A stretch of 64,000 nt of DNA from Aeromicrobium sp. (GCF_023146395.1 NZ_JAGLCD010000011.1:16334-80333), one strand, 5' to 3'. Shown: positions 38,852 through 48,377, numbered from the stretch's first letter. The notes: generated from the sequence alone by a model not told the origin. Translations and numbers: made by a program.

Positions 38852-38870
38852 GTGACATCGGTAGTGTCAC
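38852..38870. promoter_or_regulatory. Operator-like inverted repeat GTGACA-TCGGTAG-TGTCAC
   Basis: Perfect 6-bp arms, 20 nt upstream of the FMO ATG; extra GTGACA at 38825. Confidence 0.5.
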
Positions 38871-38889
38871 ATCGAACTGGGAGCCGCTC

Positions 38890-40377
38890 ATGAGTACCGA
38901 CCACGTCGACGTGCTGATCGTCGGAGCCGGCCTCTCCGGGATCGGCGCGGCCCACCGGCTGCGCGAGATCTCGCCGACCTCGACCTTCACGATCCTGGAG
39001 GCGCGCGACCACATCGGCGGCACGTGGGACCTCTTCCGCTACCCGGGCATCCGCTCCGACAGCGACATGTACACCCTGAGCTACCCGTTTCGGCCGTGGA
39101 CCAACCGCAACTCGATCGCCGACGGAGCCGAGATCCGTCAGTACATCCAGGACACGGCCGAGGCCGACGGCGTCGTGCCACACATCCGCTTCGGGCACCG
39201 CGTCACCCGGGTCAGCTGGTCCAGCGACGACGCCCGGTGGACCGTCACCGCGACGACGGCCGACGGAGCGAACGGTCCGGGCACCGTGACGATGACGGCC
39301 TCCTTCGTGTACTTCTGCAGCGGGTACTACTCCTACGACACCGGCTACACGCCGGAGTTTCCCGGGCTGGAGGCGTTCTCGGGCACTGTCGTGCACCCGC
39401 AGTTCTGGCCCGAGGACCTCGACGTCAGCGGCCAGCGCGTCGTCGTGATCGGGTCCGGGGCCACGGCCGTCACGCTGCTGCCGTCCCTGGCCGACCAGAC
39501 CGCGCACATCACGATGCTGCAGCGTTCGCCGACGTTCATCACGAGCCTGCCGCAGGTCGATCCGCTGGCCGGCCTGACCCAGAAGCTCCTGCCCGCGGGG
39601 CTCGCGCACCGGCTCAACCGGTTCCGCAACGCCTCGGTCGCGGTGGGCTTCTACGAGTTCTGCCAGCGATTCCCCCGACTCGCCCGTCGGATCCTGCTGG
39701 CCCGGGCACGTCGTGCGGTGCCGGAGGGATTCGACGTCGACACGCACCTGAACCCGAGCTACGACCCGTGGGACCAGCGGCTCTGCGTCGTGCCCAACGG
39801 CGACCTCTACCGCGCCCTGCGCCGGGGCAAGGCCGACATCGTCACCGGTCACATCGCGACGTTCACCGACGGCGGCATCGAGCTGACCGACGGCCGGCAC
39901 CTGGACGCCGACGTCGTCGTGACGGCCACGGGCCTGCAGCTGGTGAACTTCGGCACGGCCGAGGTGGAGGTCGACGGCCAGGTCCTGGACCCGCACGACC
40001 TCTACACCTACAAGGGCCTGATGTTCAGCGGGGTGCCCAACCTCGCCTGGTGCGTGGGCTACACGAACGCCTCGTGGACCCTGCGCGCCGATCTGACCTC
40101 CCAGTACGTGGCGCGCTTCGTCGAGCACCTGCGGGCCACGGGCCGCCGGTTCGGCGCCCCGCACCCCGACGGACCGGGAGGCGAGGAGCGTCCGCTCCTG
40201 GACCTGACGTCGGGCTACGTGCAGCGCGTGGCCCAGCAGATGCCCCAGCAGGGCTCGAGCCGGCCGTGGACGATCCGTCAGAACTGGTGGCTCGACTCGA
40301 TCGACCACCGGCGCACCGATCTCGACGAGGCGATGATCTGGGACGTCGCGCCGGCGAAGGCGCCGACCGCGGTCTGA
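38890..40377 (+). CDS. Flavin-containing / Baeyer-Villiger-type monooxygenase
   Basis: DVLIVGAGLSGIGAAHRL, GGTWDLFRYPGIRSDSDMYTL, VVVIGSGATAVTLLPSLA. Confidence 0.94.
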   Translation: MSTDHVDVLIVGAGLSGIGAAHRLREISPTSTFTILEARDHIGGTWDLFRYPGIRSDSDMYTLSYPFRPWTNRNSIADGAEIRQYIQDTAEADGVVPHIRFGHRVTRVSWSSDDARWTVTATTADGANGPGTVTMTASFVYFCSGYYSYDTGYTPEFPGLEAFSGTVVHPQFWPEDLDVSGQRVVVIGSGATAVTLLPSLADQTAHITMLQRSPTFITSLPQVDPLAGLTQKLLPAGLAHRLNRFRNASVAVGFYEFCQRFPRLARRILLARARRAVPEGFDVDTHLNPSYDPWDQRLCVVPNGDLYRALRRGKADIVTGHIATFTDGGIELTDGRHLDADVVVTATGLQLVNFGTAEVEVDGQVLDPHDLYTYKGLMFSGVPNLAWCVGYTNASWTLRADLTSQYVARFVEHLRATGRRFGAPHPDGPGGEERPLLDLTSGYVQRVAQQMPQQGSSRPWTIRQNWWLDSIDHRRTDLDEAMIWDVAPAKAPTAV

Positions 40378-40380
40378 GGC

Positions 40381-41169
40381 TCAGCCGCGCACCGGCTGGC
40401 AGTGCGGGCACCAGAACGCGTTGCGTTCCTGCGTGGGCACGTCACCGAGATCGGCGGTCGCGATGCGGGTGCCGCACCGCCGGCAGGGCTTGCGCTCGCG
40501 GTGGAACACCCACCGCTCCTGGCCGGGGCGCGTGGTGCCGGTGAAGGTGCGCTGCCAGCGCGTGGAGTTGACGCGGATCATCTGCTGACCCCGTGAGACG
40601 AGCCGACGCAGGTCGGGCACCTCACCGACCGCGGTGGTGGGGTGGACCCCGAGCACGAAGAGCATCTCGTTGACGTACTCGGTGCCGAAGCCGGCGAGGT
40701 TGCGCTGGTCGAGCAGGGCCGTGAAGACCTGGCGGGTCGGTGCCGCCGCGAGCCGGGCCAGCGCCTCGTCGAGGTCCCAGTCGGCGCCCAGCAGATCGGG
40801 CCCGAGGTGGCCGACGACCGTGTGCTCGGCGTCGCGCGGCACGAGGTCGACCATGCCGAGCCAGAATCCGACGGCCTGGCGATCGGCAGTCTCGAGCACG
40901 AGACGGGCCGAGTGCGCCGGCCGCTCCCACCTCGTGCCCAGTGGGTGCACGTGCCACACGCCTTCCATCTTGAGGTGGGTGTGGATGGTCCACGGACCGA
41001 CACGGGTGAGCAGGTGCTTGCCGCGACTGACCGTCTCGTCGACCACGAGGCCCGTGAGGTCGGCGGTGGCGTGCCGGGGAACCCGGAAGTCGGAGAGCGT
41101 CAGGACCTCTCCCGACAGGCCCCGGTGCAGCTTCGCCGCGGTGCGGAAGACGGTGTCACCTTCGGGCAT
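40381..41169 (-). CDS. nei2: Fpg/Nei family DNA glycosylase (Nei2-type)
   Basis: MPEGDTVFRTAAKLH, zinc finger CRRCGTRIATADLGDVPTQERNAFWCPHCQ. Confidence 0.93.
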   Translation of the reverse strand: MPEGDTVFRTAAKLHRGLSGEVLTLSDFRVPRHATADLTGLVVDETVSRGKHLLTRVGPWTIHTHLKMEGVWHVHPLGTRWERPAHSARLVLETADRQAVGFWLGMVDLVPRDAEHTVVGHLGPDLLGADWDLDEALARLAAAPTRQVFTALLDQRNLAGFGTEYVNEMLFVLGVHPTTAVGEVPDLRRLVSRGQQMIRVNSTRWQRTFTGTTRPGQERWVFHRERKPCRRCGTRIATADLGDVPTQERNAFWCPHCQPVRG

Positions 41170-44100
41170 CGAGCTGGAGTCCCTTCGGGTGCGCGCGGAA
41201 GCCAGCAGCGGCCATGGCCTCACCGAGGGCCGTGCCGCCCACGCTGCGGTCGTCGACTGTCTCAACGCGGAGCCGACCGACTCGGCCAGTGCGTCCGAGG
41301 TCGGCCAGGGCGGCTGCGGCCGCCGTGAGGCGGGCCGGATCGTCGGTGAAGGTGAGGATGCGCCGCGCGCCCCGTTCGACGTAGGCGACCAGGACGCCGT
41401 CGTGCAGCAGCACGAGTGAGCCGGCTCGACGCGACGGGCGGTGGGTGCTGTCGGCCGCGGCGAGCGTCGCGGGCCACTCCAGGGCGGCGCCGAAGGGCTG
41501 CGCGGGGTCGGTGGAGGCCAGGGCGTAGGCCGGACCGCTGGCCTCGTCGTCGGACTCGCGCACGTGGGAGCGGAGCACGTCGATCGTGGACGTGGCCGCG
41601 AACTGGGTGGCGCCGAGGCCCTCGACGAACATGCCGCGCAGGACGGCGCCGCGGTCCTCGGCCTCGCGCAGCACGCGGTACACCTCGGCGAACCCGCCGG
41701 GCACCTGTTCGGCCATGACCGCACCGCGGGTCAGGACGCCGTGGCGCGCGACGAGGACCTCGGCGCGGGTGACGGCGCGGCGCGTGGGGTCGACCGGGTC
41801 GTCCGGCAGGGCGAACCACCGACCGGCGAGCGCTGGCGGGGCGGCCGGTCGCAGGGCCCGGGTGTTGAGGCGGCGGGGTCGGCTCGTGGGCCTGGCGCTC
41901 CGGGCGGCGCGGACACCCACACGCGACCGGACCGGCGCGAACGAGTCGTTCGAGACCAGGCCCGCCCACGCGAGCTCCCAGATGACGTCGGCCGCGCGGG
42001 AGTCGGGGTCGTCCAGGCCCGGGACGAGCTCGGTGAACCGGAACGCCCCGCCGGCTCGGAGCTGGGCGAGCAGCTCGTGGTGCAGGTCGGTGAGCTCGAT
42101 CTCGATCGGGTCCTGCAGGCCGGCGAGGTCGGCCGGGAGCAGCCGGAGCCAACCGTCGGACCTGCCCAAGGTGCCGGCACCGATCCAGACGACCTCGCCC
42201 TCGGCCAGGAGGGTGTCGAGCATCGCGGGGGAGTAGTCGCCGACGCGGGCAGGCAGCACGACCGACTCCCAGGCGCTGGCCGGGAGCGCGACTCCCGCGA
42301 GCTGGTCGATCGTGTCGAGCAGGCCGGTCTCGCCGCGGCGGCGTCGGTCGAGTGCGTGCCACCCCGGCAGGAAGCGCACGAGCGTGCCGGCGTCGACCGG
42401 CTCGACCTGACGGCGGGCGGCGGCCAGGCTGCGCCGGCGCAGGCGGCGCAGGACTTCCGCGTCGACCCACTCGGTGCGGTCGTGGGTGGCGGTGCTGGAG
42501 TCGGCGTCGGTGCGGAACTCGCCCTCGACGAGTCGCCCGTCGGCGGTGAGTCGGCGCAGGACGTCGCGCACGGGTCCGACCCCGAGTCCCCAGCGGCTTG
42601 CGAGCCCGGAGGCGGAGAAGGGTCCGTGCGTGCGGGCGTGCCGCGAGACGAGGTCGCCGAGCGCGTCGGCGGGCGACTCCAGGTGCGCTGCGGGGACGCC
42701 GAGCGGGAGCGACACCCCGAGCGCGTCTCGCAGGCGGCCGGCGTCCTCGACGACGGCCCACATGGGCCGGCCCCCGACGTTGACCTCGATCAGGCGGCGG
42801 GCCTCCTGCAGGTCGGCGAGCCAGGCGGCCGACGCGTCGGGTTCGGTTGACCGCTGCTGCACCTCGGAGGTGGGGATCGGCCCGAGGCGTCGTACCAGGT
42901 CGGCCACCTGCTCGGCGTCGCGGGCCCGGAAGTCGGCAGCGGTGCGCTGCAGCTCGGCCTCGACGTCGCGCACGACGTCGGGGTCGAGGAGGTCGCGCAG
43001 CTCGGCGCGGCCGAGCAGCTCGGCGAGCAGCCCGGAGTCGAGGGAGAGTGCGGCGGCCCGGCGCTCGGCCAGAGGAGCGTCGCCCTCGTACAGGAAGGCC
43101 GCGACGTAGCCGAACACGAGGTTCTGGGCGAAGGGCGAGGCCTGGTCGGTCGTGACCTCGACGACGGCGACGGTGCGGTCGTCGATGCCGCGCATGAGCC
43201 GGCTCAGGGCGGGCAGGTCGTAGACGTCCTGCAGGCACTCGCGGGCCGTCTCGAGCAGGATCGGGAACTCCGGGTGGCGGCGGGCGACCTCGAGCAGCTG
43301 TGAGCCACGCTGACGCTGCTGCCACAGCGGTGCGCGTGAGCCAGGGTTGCGGCGCGGCAGCAGCAGGGCGCGGGCCGCGCACTCGCGGAAGCGCGCGGCG
43401 AACAGGGCCGAGCCGCCGACCTCGGTCGTGACGATGCGCTCGAGCTCGTCGGGGTCGAAGGCGAACAGCTCCGCGAGCGCCGGGGCGGCGTCGCCGTCGA
43501 AGTCGGGCAGTCGCGCCACGATGCCGTCGTCGGAGGCGACCACGGCGCCGTCGAGGTCGTACCGATCGCGGATGCGGGCCGCCACCGCCAGGGCCCACGG
43601 GGCATGGACGCGACGCCCGTACGGCGAGTGGAGCACGACGCGCCAGTCGCCCAGCTCGTCGCGGAACGACTCGACGACGAGGGTGCGGTCAGTGGGCACG
43701 ACGCCCGTGGCAGCCCGCTGCTCCGCCAGATAGGCATCGAGATTGCGGGTCGCGCGGTCGTCGAGCAGCGAGGGGGTGTCGTCATCCGCCCGGGGCCCGG
43801 AACCCCCGCCGGTGTCTTCGTCCGCCCGGGGCCCGGAACCCCCGCCGGGCGTGCGCTCGCGCACGGCGGCGCCGATCGCCTGGCCCAGCTCGGCGGAACG
43901 ACCGGCGGCGTCGCCCTTCCAGAACGGCAGGCGGGCGGGCAGGCCCGGCGCCGGGACCACGATGACGCGGTCGTGCGTGATCTCCTGCACGCGCCAGCTC
44001 GTGGCGCCGAGCGAGATGACGTCGTGCAGACGCGTCTCGTAGACCATCTCCTCGTCGAGCTCCCCGACGCGCCGCGGAGCCGGGCGGCTGGAGGTGGACT

Positions 44101-45754
44101 CCTCGTCGACCGGGAGGACCACCGAGAACATGCCGCGATCGGGGATCGTGCCGCCGTTGGTGACGGCGAGCCGCTGGGCGCCGGGGCGGCCCGTCAGCGT
44201 GCCCGCGTCGCGGTCCCACACGACTCGCGGGCGCAGCTCGGCGAAGTCCTCCGACGGGTAGCGGCCGGAGACGAGGTCGAGCACGGCCTCGTAGACGCGC
44301 CGCGGCAGCGTGGCGAAGGGGGCCGAGCGGCGGACCGTGGAGAACCACGCCTCGACGTCGACCGGGTCGAGGGCGCACGCCGCGACGGTCTGCTGGGCGA
44401 GCACGTCGAGCGGGTTGGTGGGGACCCGGAGCGTCTCGATCGCGCCCGCCATCATGCGCTCGGCCGTGACGGCGGCTCCGAGCAGGTCGGTGCGCGAGGT
44501 CGGGAACAGGACGCCGTGCGACAGGGCCCCGACCTGGTGGCCCGCGCGACCCACCCGCTGCAGCCCCGACGCGACGGTGGGCGGGGAGCCGACCTGCACC
44601 ACGAGGTCGACCGCGCCCATGTCGATGCCGAGCTCGAGGCTGGACGTGGCCACGACGCACGGGAGCCGCCCGGTCTTGAGGTCGTCCTCGATCAGCGCGC
44701 GCTGCTCCTTGCTGACCGACCCGTGGTGGGCCCGGGCCACGAGGTGCTCCGGCCCGTCCGGGTCGGCGACGCCCCGGGACTGGTTGCTGCCGCCGGAGAC
44801 CTGGGCGGGCGCGCGGGTGTCGGCCGCCGGGTCACGCGCCTGGCCCTGACGTTCGGCCCAGGCCTCGTTGAGTCGCGAGGTGAGTCGTTCGGCGAGGCCG
44901 CGCGAGTTGACGAACACGAGCGTGGAGCGGTGGGCCAGCACGAGATCGAGCACCTGCCGCTCGACGTGGGGCCAGATCGTGCCCGCGGGGCTGTCGTCGT
45001 CGATCGCCGGGATGTCGGTGAGGTCGTCGACGGGCACCCGCACGTCGAGCGCGAGGTGGCGCGGCGAGGTGGGGGCGACCGTCTCGACGGGTCGGCCACC
45101 GCCCAGGAAGCGGGCGACCTCCTCGGCGGGGCGCACCGTGGCGCTCAGGCCGACCCGCCGGGCCGGGCGCTCGAGCAGGGCGTCGAGGCGCTCGAGGCTG
45201 AGCGCGAGGTGGGCGCCGCGCTTGGTGCCGGCGACGGCGTGCACCTCGTCGACGATGACGGTGTGGACGTCGCGCAACGACTCGCGGGCCGCGGAGGTGA
45301 GCACGAGGAACAGCGACTCGGGGGTCGTGATGAGCACGTCGGGCGGGTGGGTGGCGAGGCGGCGGCGCTCCTGCTGGGGGGTGTCGCCGGACCGGATGCC
45401 GACGCTGACGTCGACGACCGAGGTGCCCTCGCGGGCCGCGGTGCGCGAGATGCCGACCAGGGGGGAGCGGAGGTTGCGCTCGACGTCGACGGCCAGGGCC
45501 TTGAGCGGCGAGACGTACAGGACCGAGGTGCCGGGCGGGCTGGCGTCGGGCGCGCGCGGCTCGCGGTGGAGCAGGCCGTCGATCGCACTGAGGAACGCCG
45601 CGAGGGTCTTGCCCGACCCGGTGGGAGCGACCACGAGCAGATGGCGGTCGTCCGGTGCGGACCAGGCTGCCGCCTGGGCGGCCGTGGGCTCGCCCAGGCT
45701 CTCGCGGAACCACGCGCGAGTGGCCGGCGCGAAGCGGGCGAGCGGGTCGGACAC
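41156..45754 (-). CDS. lhr: ATP-dependent helicase Lhr
   Basis: APTGSGKTLAAFL Walker A, DEVHAV, SSLELGIDMGAVDLVVQVGSPPTVASGLQRVGRAGH; GTG start at 45754. Confidence 0.95.
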   Translation of the reverse strand: MSDPLARFAPATRAWFRESLGEPTAAQAAAWSAPDDRHLLVVAPTGSGKTLAAFLSAIDGLLHREPRAPDASPPGTSVLYVSPLKALAVDVERNLRSPLVGISRTAAREGTSVVDVSVGIRSGDTPQQERRRLATHPPDVLITTPESLFLVLTSAARESLRDVHTVIVDEVHAVAGTKRGAHLALSLERLDALLERPARRVGLSATVRPAEEVARFLGGGRPVETVAPTSPRHLALDVRVPVDDLTDIPAIDDDSPAGTIWPHVERQVLDLVLAHRSTLVFVNSRGLAERLTSRLNEAWAERQGQARDPAADTRAPAQVSGGSNQSRGVADPDGPEHLVARAHHGSVSKEQRALIEDDLKTGRLPCVVATSSLELGIDMGAVDLVVQVGSPPTVASGLQRVGRAGHQVGALSHGVLFPTSRTDLLGAAVTAERMMAGAIETLRVPTNPLDVLAQQTVAACALDPVDVEAWFSTVRRSAPFATLPRRVYEAVLDLVSGRYPSEDFAELRPRVVWDRDAGTLTGRPGAQRLAVTNGGTIPDRGMFSVVLPVDEESTSSRPAPRRVGELDEEMVYETRLHDVISLGATSWRVQEITHDRVIVVPAPGLPARLPFWKGDAAGRSAELGQAIGAAVRERTPGGGSGPRADEDTGGGSGPRADDDTPSLLDDRATRNLDAYLAEQRAATGVVPTDRTLVVESFRDELGDWRVVLHSPYGRRVHAPWALAVAARIRDRYDLDGAVVASDDGIVARLPDFDGDAAPALAELFAFDPDELERIVTTEVGGSALFAARFRECAARALLLPRRNPGSRAPLWQQRQRGSQLLEVARRHPEFPILLETARECLQDVYDLPALSRLMRGIDDRTVAVVEVTTDQASPFAQNLVFGYVAAFLYEGDAPLAERRAAALSLDSGLLAELLGRAELRDLLDPDVVRDVEAELQRTAADFRARDAEQVADLVRRLGPIPTSEVQQRSTEPDASAAWLADLQEARRLIEVNVGGRPMWAVVEDAGRLRDALGVSLPLGVPAAHLESPADALGDLVSRHARTHGPFSASGLASRWGLGVGPVRDVLRRLTADGRLVEGEFRTDADSSTATHDRTEWVDAEVLRRLRRRSLAAARRQVEPVDAGTLVRFLPGWHALDRRRRGETGLLDTIDQLAGVALPASAWESVVLPARVGDYSPAMLDTLLAEGEVVWIGAGTLGRSDGWLRLLPADLAGLQDPIEIELTDLHHELLAQLRAGGAFRFTELVPGLDDPDSRAADVIWELAWAGLVSNDSFAPVRSRVGVRAARSARPTSRPRRLNTRALRPAAPPALAGRWFALPDDPVDPTRRAVTRAEVLVARHGVLTRGAVMAEQVPGGFAEVYRVLREAEDRGAVLRGMFVEGLGATQFAATSTIDVLRSHVRESDDEASGPAYALASTDPAQPFGAALEWPATLAAADSTHRPSRRAGSLVLLHDGVLVAYVERGARRILTFTDDPARLTAAAAALADLGRTGRVGRLRVETVDDRSVGGTALGEAMAAAGFRAHPKGLQLDARR
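43776..43847. repeat. Two tandem 36-bp units inside lhr (GGGSGPRADEDT / GGGSGPRADDDT)
   Basis: GTGTCGTCATCCGCCCGGGGCCCGGAACCCCCGCCG and GTGTCTTCGTCCGCCCGGGGCCCGGAACCCCCGCCG. Confidence 0.85.
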
Positions 45755-45817
45755 CCCGACATCGTCGCAGTGCCCACCGACACCGCACGTCGGACGCCTT
45801 CCCACCTGACCGGGGGT

Positions 45818-45909
45818 GGGGCGGTGAGTCCTCCACGGAAAGAAGGCCACCATGGGGGTGGGCGGTGAGTTCTCCACCGCATGAGCGCTCATACGGTGGA
45901 AGATCCACC
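45818..45909. repeat. Intergenic repeat family A (copy 3)
   Basis: GGGGCGGTGAGTCCTCCACGG and GGGCGGTGAGTTCTCCACCGCATGAGCGCTCATACGGTGGAAGATCCACCG; internal palindrome 45874-45899. Confidence 0.8.
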
Positions 45910-45910
45910 G

Positions 45911-45960
45911 CCTCGCCTCGCCTCGCCTCGCCTCGCCTCGCCTCGCCCCGCCTCGCCCCG
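45911..45960. repeat. Pentanucleotide microsatellite (CCTCG)7 plus degenerate units
   Basis: Seven perfect CCTCG at 45911-45945 then CCCCG CCTCG CCCCG. Confidence 0.9.
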
Positions 45961-46027
45961 CCCGGGCCGGGAGGCTTCCCGCGTGTCCGAGCGGGATCGG
46001 TGGGAGTGGTCGGGCATGCTGGCGGGC

Positions 46028-47029
46028 ATGAAGTTTCGCCTGATCGCCGTCGTGACCTCTCTCGTCCTCGTGACCGCTGCGTGCGGCGGGGATGACGGGG
46101 ACTCCGGCGAGAAGGAGTCCACCAAGGGCGAGAGCCAGACGGTCGTGCAGGTCTCGCCGCTCACGGGCCAGGAGTTCGGCGGGGAGTCGCCGGCCAACCC
46201 GGTCTTCGTGGTCAAGGTCGAGAACAGCAAGTCAGGGGCGCCGCAGTACGGCGTGAACCAGGCCGACATGGTCGTCGAGGAGATGGTCGAGGGCGGCATC
46301 ACGCGACTCGCGGCGTTCTACTACACGACACTGCCGGACAAGATCGGTCACGTGCGCTCGCTGCGCGGCACCGATGCCGGCATCGCTGCGCCCGTGGGTG
46401 CCCATGTCGTGGCCTCCGGTGGCGCCGGGCCCGCGTACGACGCGGTCGGTGCCGCTGGCCTGACGACCTACACCGAGGACAACAACGCGCCCGGCTTCAG
46501 CACGGACTCGGCCAAGAAGCGCCCCTACAACCGCCTCGTCGATCTCGCGTCGCTCGCTGCGCAGGCGGCGCCGAGTGAGATCCCGGGCCCGTACTTCTCG
46601 TTCACGCCGGTCGGTGAGGAGCAGCCCGCCGCCGCGGGTGCACGCCCGGTCACCTCCGGCAGCGTCGTCTTCTCGCGCAGCCACACGACGACCTTCGCCT
46701 TCGCCGACGGGGGCTGGACACGCACCAACGGGTTCGCCGCGCCCGGCGAGGAGTTCGTGGCCAACAACCTCGTCGTCGTGTTCGCCGCCGAGCGCGACGC
46801 CGGCTACCGCGACCCGGCCGGCAACGCCGTGCCCGAGACGATCTTCCAGGGCAGCGGCACGGGCATCGTCGTGATCGGGGGCCAGGCGATCGACGTGACG
46901 TGGTCGAAGGACGCGCTCGCGAGCACGCTGTCGTTCACCGACTCGGCCGGCAACCCGGTCACGATCCCGCCCGGCAAGACCTGGGTCGAGCTGGTCTCCC
47001 AGGACCGGGGCTCGGCGACCTTCCAGTAG
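46028..47029 (+). CDS. DUF3048 domain lipoprotein
   Basis: MKFRLIAVVTSLVLVTAACGG lipobox; VENSKSGAPQYGVNQADMVVEEMVEGGITRLAAFYYTT. Confidence 0.88.
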   Translation: MKFRLIAVVTSLVLVTAACGGDDGDSGEKESTKGESQTVVQVSPLTGQEFGGESPANPVFVVKVENSKSGAPQYGVNQADMVVEEMVEGGITRLAAFYYTTLPDKIGHVRSLRGTDAGIAAPVGAHVVASGGAGPAYDAVGAAGLTTYTEDNNAPGFSTDSAKKRPYNRLVDLASLAAQAAPSEIPGPYFSFTPVGEEQPAAAGARPVTSGSVVFSRSHTTTFAFADGGWTRTNGFAAPGEEFVANNLVVVFAAERDAGYRDPAGNAVPETIFQGSGTGIVVIGGQAIDVTWSKDALASTLSFTDSAGNPVTIPPGKTWVELVSQDRGSATFQ

Positions 47030-47050
47030 CCGCCTGCCCCACGCCGAGGG

Positions 47051-47704
47051 TCAGTCGCCGACGAGCTGGCCGAGCGTGCGCAGGCCGGTGAGGATGACGT
47101 CGATCGACTCCGCGACCCGGGCACTGGCGAGGTCGGGATCGCTGGACTCGGCCACGAACTCGGCCGAGGAGCGGATCGCCCCGTAGAACACCGCGGCCAG
47201 CGCCTCACGGTCGACCGCGACCTCACCGATGTCGTCGACGAGCCGGTCGACGGCGTCGTTGACGAAGCCCAAGGACGCTGCGCGCTCGGACTCGGCGAAC
47301 GCCTCCTGACCGAGGGCGACGGGCGCCTCCTGCATGCAGATACGGCGGTACTCGGTCTCGCGGCTCACGTCGAGGTAGGCCCGAAGCCCGGCACGAGCCT
47401 GCTCCCACGGATCGCTCTCGGCGTCGAAGGCGGCCCGGATGCTGCGGATCGCCGCCTCCTGGAGCTCGGTGAAGACCGCGTCGAAGAGCGCGAGCTTGCT
47501 CGGGAAGTGGTGATAGAACGCGCCCTTGGTGACGCGGGAGGCCGCGACGACCTCGTCGAGGGAGGTGCCTGCGTAGCCGTGATCGGCGAACAGGCGGGTC
47601 GCGCTCTGGACGAGCGCCCGCTTGGTGCCCGAGGAGTAGCCCCGCCCCGACGAGGTGCCGGTGGCCTTGCGGGCGGCCCGCAGGACCTTGGCCGGATGAG
47701 TCAT
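47051..47704 (-). CDS. TetR family transcriptional regulator
   Basis: LVQSATRLFADHGYAGTSLDEVVAASRVTKGAFYHHFPSKLALFDAVF. Confidence 0.93.
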   Translation of the reverse strand: MTHPAKVLRAARKATGTSSGRGYSSGTKRALVQSATRLFADHGYAGTSLDEVVAASRVTKGAFYHHFPSKLALFDAVFTELQEAAIRSIRAAFDAESDPWEQARAGLRAYLDVSRETEYRRICMQEAPVALGQEAFAESERAASLGFVNDAVDRLVDDIGEVAVDREALAAVFYGAIRSSAEFVAESSDPDLASARVAESIDVILTGLRTLGQLVGD

Positions 47705-47794
47705 GCCTCACATCCTAGGGGGGCGCCCCTCGGGTGGGGGGAATCACAGGGTCCTGATGGCGTCTGACCTGCGGAAATACGCCATACTCGAAGT

Positions 47795-47811
47795 ACGTAC
47801 CCTCAGTACGT
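47795..47811. promoter_or_regulatory. Palindrome ACGTAC-CCTCA-GTACGT in tetR divergent promoter
   Basis: Perfect 6-bp arms between tetR (start 47704) and 47835 gene. Confidence 0.6.
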
Positions 47812-47834
47812 CCCCCGACGAAAGGATCGCGACC

Positions 47835-48347
47835 ATGACCTGGGATGCCTACCGCCGTCGCAAGACCATCGTGACCGACGTGCTGGCGATCGCCGACGCG
47901 GACGCGACCATGACGCTCGACGCCGCCCTCGACGCCGTGCCCGGCGCCCGTGACGTCTACCCCGACCCGCACCTGCTCCTGCTCGACGTCCAGCTTCGCT
48001 GGTCCTCGGCCCTCAGCACCCGGCTCGACCAGCTGGTCGGTGACGGCGACGACACCCCGGAGATGGGGGTCGTGAACGCGTGGGTCGACACCGCGGCCCT
48101 CCTTCCGGGTGCGCGCCGCCTGCTCGACCTCCACCGCGGCGCCCCGGTGCTGCGCAAGGCCGTGACCAAGGAGAACGAGCTCCTCGCCCGCGCCGCGGGC
48201 GTGCCGGCGATGTCGCCGACGCTCGCGGGCCGCGGTCGCGAGATCGCCGACTCGGCGCGCGACGTCGCAGTGCTCCCGGAGATCGCACCCGCCGCAGCCG
48301 CGCAGCCGAGCCTGCTGACGCGGCTGCGCAACGCGCTGGCCGCCTGA
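47835..48347 (+). CDS. Hypothetical protein
   Basis: ATG after AAAGGA-type RBS region; divergent from tetR. Confidence 0.7.
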   Translation: MTWDAYRRRKTIVTDVLAIADADATMTLDAALDAVPGARDVYPDPHLLLLDVQLRWSSALSTRLDQLVGDGDDTPEMGVVNAWVDTAALLPGARRLLDLHRGAPVLRKAVTKENELLARAAGVPAMSPTLAGRGREIADSARDVAVLPEIAPAAAAQPSLLTRLRNALAA

Positions 48348-48377
48348 GCTTCGGCGCGCCGGCTCAGGCGCGCCGGC

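Noticed and set aside
43604-45868. 754-aa plus-strand ORF
   Set aside because: Antisense shadow of lhr.
45911-45960. Possible CRISPR or direct-repeat array
   Set aside because: Pure 5-bp microsatellite without spacers; no cas genes in window.
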